Shown piece after piece: positions 35,902 through 44,638 of a DNA stretch of 64,000 nt; position 1 is the stretch's first letter, and every line of letters begins with the position of its first letter. The position numbers were made by a program, and so were the translations under genes. Source of the stretch: Mycobacterium sp. 1164966.3 (GTDB lineage: Bacteria; Actinomycetota; Actinomycetes; Mycobacteriales; Mycobacteriaceae); assembly GCF_001665395.1 (NCBI RefSeq), contig NZ_LZSG01000018.1:1-64000 (forward strand), given 5' to 3'. The notes under the pieces are model-generated. The model ran no database searches, was not told the origin of the DNA, and was given only the letters and a program-made list of their open reading frames with translations.

Positions 35902-37310
35902 TGTCGTTGCACCGCCTTTGCGTAGAGATCGAGCAGACGCGAGTCGGGGTCGTACGTCTTTTTCACGGTGTTGTAGCACTCCCCGCCGTAGAGCTGATCA
36001 AACTCGTCGCGGGTATAAAAGGAATCCGAGTAGAGCGACTTGTGGCCGTCGAGCTCGCTGACCTTGGCTTCGATCCTCCGGTTGGTCGCACCCTCGTCGG
36101 AACCGGCCGGCACCGAGGACCAGAACCCGACGTTGACGAAGGTGTGGTCCGGCCGGATCGGATACAGCGGCCAGCCGGCGTTGTCCCGCAACCGCAGGGG
36201 GCACAACCACAGCGGCGCGATGGGCACGTTTTCCAGGAACCACCCCAGGAACTCGGTGGTCCTTTCGATCGGCACCTCGACATCCTGCACCACTCGCTCC
36301 CGCGGTGGGCGCCCATTGCGTGCCTCGATCCGGTCGGCGATGCCGAAGCGCTGATCCAGCGCCACCAGCTTCCAGTAGACGCTGCTGCGCCGGTACCGGC
36401 GGGGCCACCACCGTCGCAGCCGCGGGTGCTGCGCCCCGAAAGCGCGCGAGCACCAAAACCAATCGGTGTCCCACCGCCAGAAGTAGTCGTGGATGGTCAA
36501 CCGGTCTTCTTTGACGCCGGCGTCGTGCTGAATCGACCGGTAGTAGATGTCTTTACCGGTGTAGTCGCTGACGGGTCCCGGGGTGGTGGTCCGGGTGCCC
36601 ACACAGAGGTAGCTCTCGTCGGCGCTGAACACCACCCCGTCGAGGTAGTCCACTGCGACGCCGTCCAGTCCGTTGGTGTCGACGACGCGTTCCATCGCCT
36701 CTAGCAGCTCGGGCAACGAGTGAAATCGTATGTGCCGCAGCGTTACAAAGGGGGCGACGGGCTCCAACTCTATCCGCAATCTGGTCGAATATCCCAGCGT
36801 CCCATAGGAATTCGGAAAGGAGCGATACAGGTCGGCGTGCTTTTCTGGAGACACGGTGAGCAATTCGCCTGCGCCGGTGAGGATGTCCATCTCCAGCACC
36901 GATTCGTGCGGCAGACCGTTGCGGAACGATGCCGACTCAATGCCCAATCCGGTGACCGCGCCGCCCAGGGTGATGGTCTTCAGCTGCGGGACCACCAGCG
37001 GCGAAAGCCCGTATGGCAGTGTCTCGGTCACCAGATCCTCATAGGTGCACATGCCGGCCACGTCGGCGGTGCGGGCTTCGGGATCGATGCTGATGACCCC
37101 GGTCAGTCCGGAGACGTCCAACCCGGGCGCATCGCGTTTGGTGCGGGCGCGGAACAGGTTTGATGTCGGCTTGGCGAGTCGAACCGTGGATGTCGCGGGG
37201 ATGGACCGATAGCTTGCCAGCAGCCGCTCTACGCCCGACGTGTGAGCCCACAGGGCGGATCTCGGGACAGGCACCAGATATACCCTAGTCTCCGATGACA
37301 CAGCATGCAC
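35898..37310 (-). CDS. bfaA: FAD-binding oxidoreductase, 10-methyl fatty acid reductase
   Basis: From GTG 37310 the protein is 470 residues, the length of Rv3719. It has a VAO/PCMH-type FAD domain (LTGVISIDPEARTADVAGMCTYEDL...LVVPQLKTITLGGAVTGLGIES) and a C-terminal substrate cap. In the Bfa/Tms system it reduces the methylene intermediate made by the overlapping methyltransferase. Divergent from the SRPBCC gene at 37357 with a 46-base gap that must hold both promoters. Confidence 0.83.
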   Translation of the reverse strand: MHAVSSETRVYLVPVPRSALWAHTSGVERLLASYRSIPATSTVRLAKPTSNLFRARTKRDAPGLDVSGLTGVISIDPEARTADVAGMCTYEDLVTETLPYGLSPLVVPQLKTITLGGAVTGLGIESASFRNGLPHESVLEMDILTGAGELLTVSPEKHADLYRSFPNSYGTLGYSTRLRIELEPVAPFVTLRHIRFHSLPELLEAMERVVDTNGLDGVAVDYLDGVVFSADESYLCVGTRTTTPGPVSDYTGKDIYYRSIQHDAGVKEDRLTIHDYFWRWDTDWFWCSRAFGAQHPRLRRWWPRRYRRSSVYWKLVALDQRFGIADRIEARNGRPPRERVVQDVEVPIERTTEFLGWFLENVPIAPLWLCPLRLRDNAGWPLYPIRPDHTFVNVGFWSSVPAGSDEGATNRRIEAKVSELDGHKSLYSDSFYTRDEFDQLYGGECYNTVKKTYDPDSRLLDLYAKAVQRQ

Positions 37311-37356
37311 CCGCACGCAAGCGGCACCGCAATCACACACTGAGGAGTTGCGCCTG

Positions 37357-37794
37357 ATGGGACAGGTGAGCGCAGCCAGCACGATCTTGGTCAGTGCTGA
37401 GCCCGCGGCGACACTGGCTGCAGTCGCGGATTACCAGAACGTCCGCCCGAAAATCCTTTCTCCGCACTACAGCGAGTACGAGGTGCTCGAGGGCGGCCAA
37501 GGGCAGGGCACTGTTGCCAAATGGCGGCTGCAGGCCACCGAATCACGCGTCCGCGATGTGCAGGTCAACGTCGACGTGGCCGGCCACACCGTCATCGAAA
37601 AGGACGCGAACTCGTCGATGGTCACCAACTGGACCGTGGCTCCGGCGGGACCCGGATCCAGCGTCAGCGTCAAGACCACCTGGAATGGCGCGGGCGGTGT
37701 CAAGGGCTTCTTCGAGAAGACGTTTGCGCCGCTGGGGCTGAAGAAGATTCAGGCCGAGGTGCTGGCCAACCTGAAGAAGGAACTGGAGAGCTAG
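37357..37794 (+). CDS. SRPBCC (polyketide-cyclase-like) protein, Rv3718c type
   Basis: The 145-residue START/SRPBCC-fold protein (VSAASTILVSAEPAATLAAVADYQN...) ends in a C-terminal helix FEKTFAPLGLKKIQAEVLANLKKEL, typical of ligand-binding cavities. It corresponds to Rv3718c. ATG 37357 has GAGGAG nine bases upstream; TTG 37348 is the alternative. Divergent from the tuberculostearate pair, so a lipid-binding role is possible but unproven. A family hairpin follows the stop. Confidence 0.82.
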   Translation: MGQVSAASTILVSAEPAATLAAVADYQNVRPKILSPHYSEYEVLEGGQGQGTVAKWRLQATESRVRDVQVNVDVAGHTVIEKDANSSMVTNWTVAPAGPGSSVSVKTTWNGAGGVKGFFEKTFAPLGLKKIQAEVLANLKKELES

Positions 37795-37797
37795 CCC

Positions 37798-37859
37798 GGC
37801 GAGCAGACGCAAAATCGCCCTTTTCGGCGCGAAAACGGGCGATTTTCCGTCTGCTCGCC
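37798..37859. terminator. Long hairpin, copy 3 of interspersed family
   Basis: GGCGAGCAGACGCAAAATCG and its complement form arms of nearly 30 bases (37798-37826 and 37830-37859) with one bulge and one mismatch. The hairpin fills the three-base-flanked gap between two convergent genes (stops 37794 and 37862). It closely matches 8731-8790. Confidence 0.75.
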
Positions 37860-37861
37860 AG

Positions 37862-38644
37862 CTAACGCACTTGGCCCTGGGTGGCCAGGAAGCCCGCGAT
37901 CCCGCGCACCACTGCGTCGGCGTATTTCTGCCGTCCGTCGGGGGACTCCATCAGCGCCGAATCGGCGGGGTTCTTCATATTGCCCAGCTCGACCAGGACG
38001 GACGGATACTGCGCCAGGTTCAGTCCGGCCAGATCCGAGCGGCCGTACAGGCCGCCCTGGCCGATGTAGTTGGCAGGCGGGATGCCCGACGCCTGCAGCT
38101 GGTCACGCATGATTCGCGCGTACTGCACCGACGGTCCGCCTTGAGCGGCGTTGAGCGGCGGCGCCGAGTAGTTCACGTGGAATCCGCGGCCGGATGGTGG
38201 GCCGCCATCGCCGTGCAGGCTGATGATGGCGTTGGGGTGTATCGCGTTCGCCATTTCGGCGCGTTGATCGACGCACGGGCCCAGCGCGTTGTCGTTGGCG
38301 CGCGACATCGCGGTCCGGACACCCAGGGCGTTCAAGGCGGCCCGGACTCGCAGCGCGGTGTCCCACGTGAAGGTGTGTTCCTGATAGCCGGTGTTCGTCG
38401 AGGTCCCGCTGGCCTGGCAGTCCTTGGTGCCGCCGCGGCCGGTCGGCACCTGCCGGGTGATCGACGCGTCGTTGGCGCCGTTGTGGCCCGGGTCGATGAA
38501 CACGACCATTCCGTTGATGTTGGACGGGGCTGCGGTGGCCGCCGGCATGATCGCCGTCGCAGCGGCTACAACGACACCGACTAAACCGAGGATCGCTTTG
38601 ATGCCGGCACTTGTCCCGACACGGGAGCCGTCTGGTACGTCCAC
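37862..38644 (-). CDS. ami1: N-acetylmuramoyl-L-alanine amidase (Rv3717)
   Basis: This 260-residue exported zinc amidase of the Amidase_3 family cleaves the stem peptide from muramic acid during cell separation and wall recycling. The zinc ligands and catalytic residue are in [21 protein letters not shown] and LVELGNM. A hydrophobic signal ([23 protein letters not shown]) supports export. It matches M. tuberculosis Rv3717, with about 19 extra N-terminal residues; a GTG/ATG further in could give the shorter form. No cell-wall binding domain is present, as in Rv3717. Confidence 0.9.
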   Translation of the reverse strand: MDVPDGSRVGTSAGIKAILGLVGVVVAAATAIMPAATAAPSNINGMVVFIDPGHNGANDASITRQVPTGRGGTKDCQASGTSTNTGYQEHTFTWDTALRVRAALNALGVRTAMSRANDNALGPCVDQRAEMANAIHPNAIISLHGDGGPPSGRGFHVNYSAPPLNAAQGGPSVQYARIMRDQLQASGIPPANYIGQGGLYGRSDLAGLNLAQYPSVLVELGNMKNPADSALMESPDGRQKYADAVVRGIAGFLATQGQVR

Positions 38645-38742
38645 GGCGCAAAGGTAACGGCGCTCGGTCTACGCTGGGTGTTTCGAATCGCCCGACAACC
38701 GCAGGCGAAACCAACTCGAGACCAAGATGCGAGAGGACTGTC

Positions 38743-39096
38743 ATGCAACCCGGAGGCGATATGTCGGCACTGCTCGCTCAGGCGCAGCAGATGCAGCAAA
38801 AGCTGATGGAAGCTCAGCAGCAGTTGGCGAACGCCGAGTTGCTCGGTCAGGCCGGCGGCGGCTTGGTCAAGGTCCTCGTAAAGGGCAGCGGCGAAGTGGT
38901 TTCGGTGACCATCGATCCCAAGGTCGTGGACCCGTCGGACATCGAGACCTTGCAGGACCTGATCGTCGGCGCCATGGCCGACGCGTCTAAGCAAGTCACG
39001 AAAATGGCGCAGGAGCGGTTGGGAGCACTGGCCGGAGCCATGACGCCGCCGAGTCCGCCGAGCCCGCCGGGTGTGCCCGGCGTTGGTGGGCCCTGA
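38743..39096 (+). CDS. YbaB/EbfC nucleoid-associated protein
   Basis: The 117-residue protein ([19 protein letters not shown]..., [18 protein letters not shown]) is the YbaB/EbfC family DNA-binding protein, almost always encoded before recR. It has a helix-strand fold and a Pro-rich end ([15 protein letters not shown]). It corresponds to Rv3716c. ATG 38743 follows GAGAGGA. The next gene, recR, begins 12 bases after the stop, so the two are cotranscribed. Confidence 0.9.
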   Translation: MQPGGDMSALLAQAQQMQQKLMEAQQQLANAELLGQAGGGLVKVLVKGSGEVVSVTIDPKVVDPSDIETLQDLIVGAMADASKQVTKMAQERLGALAGAMTPPSPPSPPGVPGVGGP

Positions 39097-39107
39097 CCCG
39101 GACTGAC

Positions 39108-39719
39108 ATGTTCGAAGGACCCGTCCAGGATCTGATCGACGAGCTCGGCAAGCTGCCGGGTATCGGCCCCAAGAGTGCCCAGCGCATCGCCTTCCACCTG
39201 CTGTCGGTCGAACCGCCGGAGATCGACCGGCTGACCGCCGTGCTGGCGAAAGTCCGTGCCGGCGTGCAGTTCTGCGCGGTGTGCGGCAACGTTTCCGACC
39301 ACGAGCGGTGCCGGATCTGCGCCGATCCGCGCCGGGACGGCTCGCTGGTGTGCGTCGTTGAGGAGCCGAAGGACATCCAGGCCGTCGAGCGCACTCGCGA
39401 GTTTCGGGGCCGCTACCACGTCCTTGGTGGCGCGCTGGATCCGCTGTCCGGGATCGGTCCCGAACAGCTGCGCATCCGTGAGCTGCTGAGTCGCATCGGC
39501 GAGCGGGTCGACGGGGTGGACATCACCGAAGTGATCATCGCTACCGACCCAAACACCGAGGGCGAGGCCACCGCGACCTACCTGGTTCGCATGCTGCGCG
39601 ACATCCCCGGCCTGACCGTGACGCGGATTGCGTCCGGGCTGCCGATGGGCGGCGACCTGGAGTTCGCCGACGAGCTGACCCTTGGCCGCGCGTTGACCGG
39701 CCGCCGCGCCATGGTTTAG
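39108..39719 (+). CDS. recR: Recombination protein RecR
   Basis: The 203-residue protein has an HhH motif ([20 protein letters not shown]), a C4 zinc finger ([16 protein letters not shown]) and a Toprim domain (CVVEEPKDI ... [14 protein letters not shown]). It works with RecF/RecO in gap repair and RecA loading. Length is standard. The ybaB-recR order is conserved; in M. tuberculosis the next genes are Rv3714c and cobQ2, but here a type III polyketide synthase follows. Confidence 0.96.
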   Translation: MFEGPVQDLIDELGKLPGIGPKSAQRIAFHLLSVEPPEIDRLTAVLAKVRAGVQFCAVCGNVSDHERCRICADPRRDGSLVCVVEEPKDIQAVERTREFRGRYHVLGGALDPLSGIGPEQLRIRELLSRIGERVDGVDITEVIIATDPNTEGEATATYLVRMLRDIPGLTVTRIASGLPMGGDLEFADELTLGRALTGRRAMV

Positions 39720-39839
39720 CGCGTCACCTACTTGCAGCGACCAAATCTGTGTGACGGCGCCTCGATCGCCGACTAAGCTTCGGCCTCGAGGGATCCGGTT
39801 GAACCGTTCGACCCAGATCCTCGTCACGGGGTGGGACCA

Positions 39840-40901
39840 ATGAGCGTAATTGCAGGCGTGTTTGGCGCGTTGCCGCCGTATCGGTATTCCCAGGAAGAGC
39901 TCACGGATCTGTTTTCCAGCATCCCGGAGTTCAAGGGTTACGAAGACATCATCCGGCAGGTGCATGCCAGCGCCAAAGTCAACGGCCGCCACCTCGTCCT
40001 GCCGAAGGAAAGGTATCGGGCGCTGGCCGACTTCGGCGAGGCAAACCGGATCTTCATCGAAAACGCTGTGGACCTCGGGTGTCAGGCACTAATGGGAGCG
40101 CTGGAGGAGGCGCGCCTGCAACCGCAAGACCTCGACATGCTCATTACGACGACGGTCACCGGGCTCGCGGCGCCGTCGTTGGACGCCCGGATCGCCGGGC
40201 GGCTGGGCCTGCGTGACGATGTGCGGCGGGTTCCGCTGTTCGGCCTGGGGTGTGTGGCCGGAGCGGCCGGGGTAGCACGGCTGCACGACTTCGTGCGCGG
40301 CATGCCGGACGGCGCCGCGGCCCTGATCTCGGTCGAGCTCTGCTCGCTCACCTACCCGGGGTACAAGCCGACGCTGGCCGGTTCGGTGGGCAGTGCGCTG
40401 TTTGCTGACGGAGCTGCGGCGGTGGTTGCCGTCGGCGAGCGTCGCGCCGAACACATCGGCGCCGGGGGCCCGGACATCCTCGATTCGCGTAGCTGTCTCT
40501 ACCCCGGCTCGCTGGACGCCATGGGCTACGACGTGGGCACCGGAGGGTTTGAACTGGTGTTGTCCAAGGACGTCGCGACTGCGCTGGAGCAAAACATCGG
40601 CGCGGACGTCACGAAGTTTCTGGCCGCGCACGGCTTGACCACCACCGACATCGGCGCCTGGGTTGTCCATCCCGGTGGTCCCAAGATCATCGATGCGATC
40701 ACCAAGGCCCTCGACCTCCCACCTGAGGCCCTGGAACTGACGTGGCGTTCGCTAGGCGAGGTAGGCAACCTGTCGTCGGCGTCGGTGTTGCACGTGCTGC
40801 GCGACACCCTCGCCAAACCGCCGCCCAGCGAAAGCCCGGGCCTGATGATCGGTATGGGCCCTGGCTTGTGTGCCGAACTCGTGTTGCTGCGCTGGCACTG
40901 A
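39840..40901 (+). CDS. Type III polyketide synthase (chalcone-synthase family)
   Basis: The 353-residue homodimeric condensing enzyme has catalytic Cys in [11 protein letters not shown], His in WVVHPGGPK and Asn in [10 protein letters not shown]. These are the three residues of type III PKSs such as Pks10, Pks11 and Pks18 of mycobacteria, which extend long acyl-CoAs with malonyl-CoA to pyrones. ATG 39840 follows GGGGTGGGA; GTG 39831 is possible. It is inserted between recR and the gatD-murT operon, a place without such a gene in M. tuberculosis. No tailoring enzyme is adjacent. Confidence 0.87.
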   Translation: MSVIAGVFGALPPYRYSQEELTDLFSSIPEFKGYEDIIRQVHASAKVNGRHLVLPKERYRALADFGEANRIFIENAVDLGCQALMGALEEARLQPQDLDMLITTTVTGLAAPSLDARIAGRLGLRDDVRRVPLFGLGCVAGAAGVARLHDFVRGMPDGAAALISVELCSLTYPGYKPTLAGSVGSALFADGAAAVVAVGERRAEHIGAGGPDILDSRSCLYPGSLDAMGYDVGTGGFELVLSKDVATALEQNIGADVTKFLAAHGLTTTDIGAWVVHPGGPKIIDAITKALDLPPEALELTWRSLGEVGNLSSASVLHVLRDTLAKPPPSESPGLMIGMGPGLCAELVLLRWH

Positions 40902-40922
40902 TTCGCGCGTGGCGCCTAGGCC

Positions 40923-41630
40923 TCAACGTGCCGAGAGTCGTTCGCGGCGCAGCAGGTCCACCTCGGGCAGCTCCAGCGGCGGCAACTCGCCCACCACTTG
41001 CGAAAGCAGCCAGTCGGCGAGCTCGGGGTTGCGCGCCAGGCATGGCCCGTGCATATAAGTCGCGACGACGCTGCCCTGAACCGCGCCGTCGGCGCCATCG
41101 CCGGCGCGGTTTCCCGCGCCCTTGACGACCTGGCCCAGCGGGGACGCCGCGGCGCCCAGTACCGTGCCGCCGCGATGGTTCTCGAACCCGGTGAGGTGCT
41201 GGGTCAGGCCGCCGAGCAGCGGCTTGCTCACCAGCTCGCCGATGGTGCGCGAATGCTGCGGCGAGGTGGTCAGGTCGAGCAGCCCCACCCCTTCGACTCG
41301 CTCCCCGGCAGACGTTTCATACCAGTGCCCGAGCACCTGAATGGCGGCACAGATGGCCAGCACGGGAGCGCCACGGCCGGCCGCGCGCTGCAGGCCCGGG
41401 TGTCGCGTCAGGTGTCGAGTGGCCAGCCGCTGCGCGTAGTCCTCGGCGCCGCCCAGCGTGTACAGGTCCAGTGACTCCGGCACCGGTTCGGCAAGCGTGA
41501 TCTCGACGACCTCGGCCGCGATGCCGCGCAAGAGCAGTCGTCGGCGCAGCACGACGGCGTTGCCGCCGTCGCCGTAGGTGCCCATCACGTCGGGCAGCAC
41601 CAACCCGATGCGCACAGTTGAGTCAGCCAC
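40923..41630 (-). CDS. gatD: Lipid II amidotransferase glutaminase subunit GatD
   Basis: This 235-residue class I glutamine amidotransferase supplies ammonia to MurT for amidation of the D-Glu residue of lipid II. The nucleophile is Cys94 (VLAICAAIQ) and the catalytic histidine lies in YMHGPCLARNPELADWLL. It begins before the murT stop (8-base overlap 41623-41630), and the pair is the conserved MurT-GatD unit (Rv3712-Rv3713, formerly cobQ2). Confidence 0.93.
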   Translation of the reverse strand: MADSTVRIGLVLPDVMGTYGDGGNAVVLRRRLLLRGIAAEVVEITLAEPVPESLDLYTLGGAEDYAQRLATRHLTRHPGLQRAAGRGAPVLAICAAIQVLGHWYETSAGERVEGVGLLDLTTSPQHSRTIGELVSKPLLGGLTQHLTGFENHRGGTVLGAAASPLGQVVKGAGNRAGDGADGAVQGSVVATYMHGPCLARNPELADWLLSQVVGELPPLELPEVDLLRRERLSAR

Positions 41631-42864
41631 GGCGCATCAACCTGCGCTGCAGCTGAAGAAACGCGGTGTAGTTGGCGACGACCTCGACCCGCCCTGGTGG
41701 GCACGAGGCGATGGCGGCGAGCGTGTCGTGCACCAGGGTGTGCGGCACGCCCGCGTATCCCAGGCGCACTGCCAGGTCGGTGCCGCGTTCCCCGGCGGCT
41801 ACCACCGGGGTGGTTTTGCTAGCGTCCGCGAAGTGCTCGAAGCGCACGTCCCACAGCCAGGACAAGTCCTCGCCGTCGGGAATCTGCCCGTTGACCGCGA
41901 TCACCACCCCGTCCGCGTTCTCGTCCACCATGGACAGAGCCTCCTGCCAGCCCGCCGGATTCTTGGCCAGCAGGATGCGCGCCTCATGTGGACCGATGCG
42001 CACGGTCCGGTAGCGTCCGGCAACTTCGTCGACGGCGGATACCGCCGCGACGGCCTTCGCCGGATCGGCGCCCAGCACGACGGCAGCGGCGACGGCCTGA
42101 GCGGCGTTGCCGCGATTGACCGAGCCGGGAAGCGCCAGGCGCATCGGCAGCGTCAGCCCGTCGGGCCCGTATAGGTTGTCCTCATCGAACCACCAGTCAG
42201 GGCTGGGCCGCTTGAAGTCGGTGCCGGTGCTGTGCCACTGCCCCGCCTCGCGGACGATGACCTCGCCGCTGCGGGGACAGCTCACCGAGTCGTTCGACCA
42301 GGCTCCGCCCGCGGCGACCCACACCACGTTGGGGCTGTCGTAGGCCGCCGATGCCATCAGCACGTCGTCGCAGTTGGCGATCACGACCGCCGTCGGGTGC
42401 CGGGCCAACCCGGCCCGCAGCGTTCGTTCGATGACGTTGATCTCGCCGACGCGGTCAAGCTGGTCGCGGGACAGGTTGAGCAGCACGACGGCGGACGGCT
42501 CGACCGCGTCGGACACATGCGGCACATGCATCTCGTCGACCTCCAGGGCTGCCAGCGGGGCCCGACGGTCGGCGGCCAGCGCGGCCACCAGACCGGCGTC
42601 CATGTTGGCGCCCTCGGCGTTGGTGGCCACCGCGCCCAGCGTCCCCAAGGCCGCGGCGACCATGCGGGTGGTCGTCGACTTGCCGTTGGTGCCGGTGACG
42701 ACGACCGTGCGCCGGCCCTGCCCCAGCTGGCGCAGCACAGAGCGATCCAGGGTCATCGCCACCAGGCCGCCGATCATCGCCCCGGCCCCGCGTCCGGTTG
42801 CACGCGACGCCCAGCGCGCGCCTGCCCCGGCGGCCAGGGCAAGACGTGCACGGGTGGTAATCAC
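41623..42864 (-). CDS. murT: Lipid II isoglutaminyl synthase subunit MurT
   Basis: The 413-residue Mur-ligase-fold ATPase has P-loop GTNGKSTTTRM (about 58-68) and central and C-terminal Mur domains. It activates the D-Glu carboxylate for amidation, using ammonia delivered by GatD, encoded by the overlapping gene. The ATG lies seven bases after a 60-bp tandem repeat array (42871-43051), so its leader or promoter is within the repeats. It corresponds to Rv3712. Confidence 0.92.
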   Translation of the reverse strand: MITTRARLALAAGAGARWASRATGRGAGAMIGGLVAMTLDRSVLRQLGQGRRTVVVTGTNGKSTTTRMVAAALGTLGAVATNAEGANMDAGLVAALAADRRAPLAALEVDEMHVPHVSDAVEPSAVVLLNLSRDQLDRVGEINVIERTLRAGLARHPTAVVIANCDDVLMASAAYDSPNVVWVAAGGAWSNDSVSCPRSGEVIVREAGQWHSTGTDFKRPSPDWWFDEDNLYGPDGLTLPMRLALPGSVNRGNAAQAVAAAVVLGADPAKAVAAVSAVDEVAGRYRTVRIGPHEARILLAKNPAGWQEALSMVDENADGVVIAVNGQIPDGEDLSWLWDVRFEHFADASKTTPVVAAGERGTDLAVRLGYAGVPHTLVHDTLAAIASCPPGRVEVVANYTAFLQLQRRLMRRG

Positions 42865-42870
42865 CCGCGC

Positions 42871-43051
42871 AGTTTAAGGGCGATCGCAAGCGCGGCGCTC
42901 AGCGCCGGGCGCCGCGGGTCGACCTCGTCCGGTTCAAGGGCGATCGCAAGCGCGGCGCTCAGCGCCGGGCGCGGCGGGTCGACCTCACCGACTTCAAGGG
43001 CGATCGCAAGCGCGGCGCTCAGCGCCGGGCGCCAGCGGGTCGGCCTCAGCG
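42871..43051. repeat. Three-copy 60-bp tandem repeat
   Basis: Three direct copies (42871-42930, 42931-42990, 42991-43051) share AAGGGCGATCGCAAGCGCGG followed by CGCTCAGCGCCGGGCG, with differences in the last 15 bases. Each unit holds the palindromes GCGATCGC and GGCGCTCAGCGCC. The array lies in the divergent murT / dnaQ promoter region and looks like a VNTR locus. Reading frames across it are artefacts. Confidence 0.9.
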
Positions 43052-43115
43052 ACTCAAGTGCCGACACGTTGCGCAGCGACCGGGTGATGTCGGTTGGGCG
43101 TGCCATCCTCAACCC

Positions 43116-44099
43116 ATGAGCCACACCTGGGGACGGCCGGCCAGCCACCCGGACGAGGGCTGGGCCGTCATCGATGTCGAGACATCGGGTTTTCGCCCGG
43201 GACAGGCGCGCGTCATCAGCATCGCTGCCCTTGGCCTCGATGCCGACGGCCGGGTGGAGCAATCTGTGGTCAGCCTCCTGAACCCTGGCGTGGATCCGGG
43301 CCCCACCCACGTGCACGGCCTGACCGCCGCGATGCTGGAAGACCAGCCGCAGTTCTCCGACATCGTGGGTGATGTGGTGAAGGTGCTGCGTGGCCGCACG
43401 CTGGTGGCACACAATGTCGCCTTCGACTACGCGTTCCTGGCTGCCGAGGCCGAGATCGCGGAAGCCGAGCTTCCCGTCGACACCGTCATGTGCACTGTCG
43501 AGCTGGCACGCCGGCTGAACCTCGGCATCGACAACTTGCGGCTGGAAACGCTGGCGGCGCACTGGGGTGTGAGCCAGCAGCGCCCGCACGACGCGTTCGA
43601 CGACGCAACGGTGTTGACCGGGGTGCTGGCGGCGGCGCTACGGCGGGCACGTGAACGCGATGTGTGGCTGCCGGTTCGTCCGGTGACCCGACGGCGGTGG
43701 CCCAACGGCCGGGTGACGCACGACGAGCTGCGACCGCTCAAAGCGCTGGCTTCCCGACTGCCCTGTCCATATCTGAACCCGGGCCGCTACGTCCGCGGCA
43801 GGCCGCTGGTCCAGGGCATGCGGGTGGCGCTGGCCGCTGAGGTAGGACGTACCCATGAGGAGCTCGTCGAGCGGATCCTGCACGCCGGGCTGGCCTACAG
43901 CGACGCCGTAGACGTCGAGACCTCGCTGGTGGTTTGCAATGAAAACGCTCCCGAACAGGGCAAGGGATATCACGCCGTGCAGTTGGGGGTGCCGATGGTG
44001 TCTGACGCCCAGTTCATGGACAGCGTCGACTCGGTCGTCGGTGGTCGCAGCATGGAGGAGTTCACCGCCATCGTCGACGACCAGTTCGCCCTGTTCTGA
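43116..44099 (+). CDS. dnaQ: DnaQ-type 3'-5' exonuclease with BRCT-like tail
   Basis: The 327-residue protein has a DEDDh exonuclease (IDVETSG, HNVAFDYAF, HDAFDD) at residues 15-185 and a C-terminal BRCT-like region (about 225-325, MRVALAAEVGRTHEELVERILHAGLAYSDAV). It matches Rv3711c, a polymerase III epsilon-like protein. In mycobacteria main proofreading is done by the DnaE1 PHP domain, so this protein is probably a repair exonuclease. Divergent from murT. Confidence 0.87.
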   Translation: MSHTWGRPASHPDEGWAVIDVETSGFRPGQARVISIAALGLDADGRVEQSVVSLLNPGVDPGPTHVHGLTAAMLEDQPQFSDIVGDVVKVLRGRTLVAHNVAFDYAFLAAEAEIAEAELPVDTVMCTVELARRLNLGIDNLRLETLAAHWGVSQQRPHDAFDDATVLTGVLAAALRRARERDVWLPVRPVTRRRWPNGRVTHDELRPLKALASRLPCPYLNPGRYVRGRPLVQGMRVALAAEVGRTHEELVERILHAGLAYSDAVDVETSLVVCNENAPEQGKGYHAVQLGVPMVSDAQFMDSVDSVVGGRSMEEFTAIVDDQFALF

Positions 44100-44121
44100 C
44101 ACCCCGGCTGCAAAGACCGAC

Positions 44122-44547
44122 CTACTGGGGCTGGCCGATCTCGTAGCTGCCCGCATTGTCGGTGAACCGCACGGGAAACTGCCACCGCACGCTGTCGATG
44201 GTCGCCTCGCAGGTGAACGTGGTCCCCTTCTTGATGGTGGGGTTGCGACCACCGTTGCAGACGACGCCGTCGACGTTCCTGGCGCGGTAACCGGCGGGGT
44301 CGACGAGAACGCGTTCGATACCCGCCTGCGCCTGGTGGACGTCGAGCTGGCGGGTGAGAAAGAAGCCTGGCGCACCGAAGCCCAATATCAACAGCACAGC
44401 GATCAACAGGATGGACAGCACAGCAGCAGTGAGCAGCAGGGCCCGCTTCGGATACCGGCCGGGCGCCGGGGGCGGCGTCGGGAAATATTGCTGGGCGAAC
44501 GGCGGCCAGGGCGGCGCCATCGGATATGCAACGTGTTGAGGGTTCAT
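44122..44547 (-). CDS. DUF4333 membrane protein
   Basis: The 141-residue protein has a Pro-rich cytoplasmic start, one transmembrane helix (ALLLTAAVLSILLIAVLLILGF) and an exported DUF4333 domain with two cysteines (VCNGG, FTCEA) and WQFPVRFTDN. The function of this actinobacterial domain is unknown. It converges on the dnaQ-like gene with 22 bases between stops. Confidence 0.8.
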   Translation of the reverse strand: MNPQHVAYPMAPPWPPFAQQYFPTPPPAPGRYPKRALLLTAAVLSILLIAVLLILGFGAPGFFLTRQLDVHQAQAGIERVLVDPAGYRARNVDGVVCNGGRNPTIKKGTTFTCEATIDSVRWQFPVRFTDNAGSYEIGQPQ

Positions 44548-44638
44548 GGTTCGACCTTGCTGATGACGTTCAAAGCGTGTTATACGGCATTAGCATAGCG
44601 TCGCAACAGTTTAGTTATTGCAGCACGACGGGGAATGG

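Noticed and set aside
42880..43010. GCGATCGC in the tandem repeat as further TetR sites
   Set aside because: Only the central eight bases and one flank match; the second flank (AAGCG) lacks the CCCAA half.
42871..43051. Possible CRISPR array
   Set aside because: Only three units, directly abutting at 60 bases with no variable spacers; it is a simple tandem repeat and no cas gene is nearby.
42861..43589. Minus-strand reading frame with repeated RPALSAALAIAL peptide
   Set aside because: It runs through the tandem repeat and the antisense of the dnaQ-like gene; the repeats in the peptide are a by-product of the DNA repeat.
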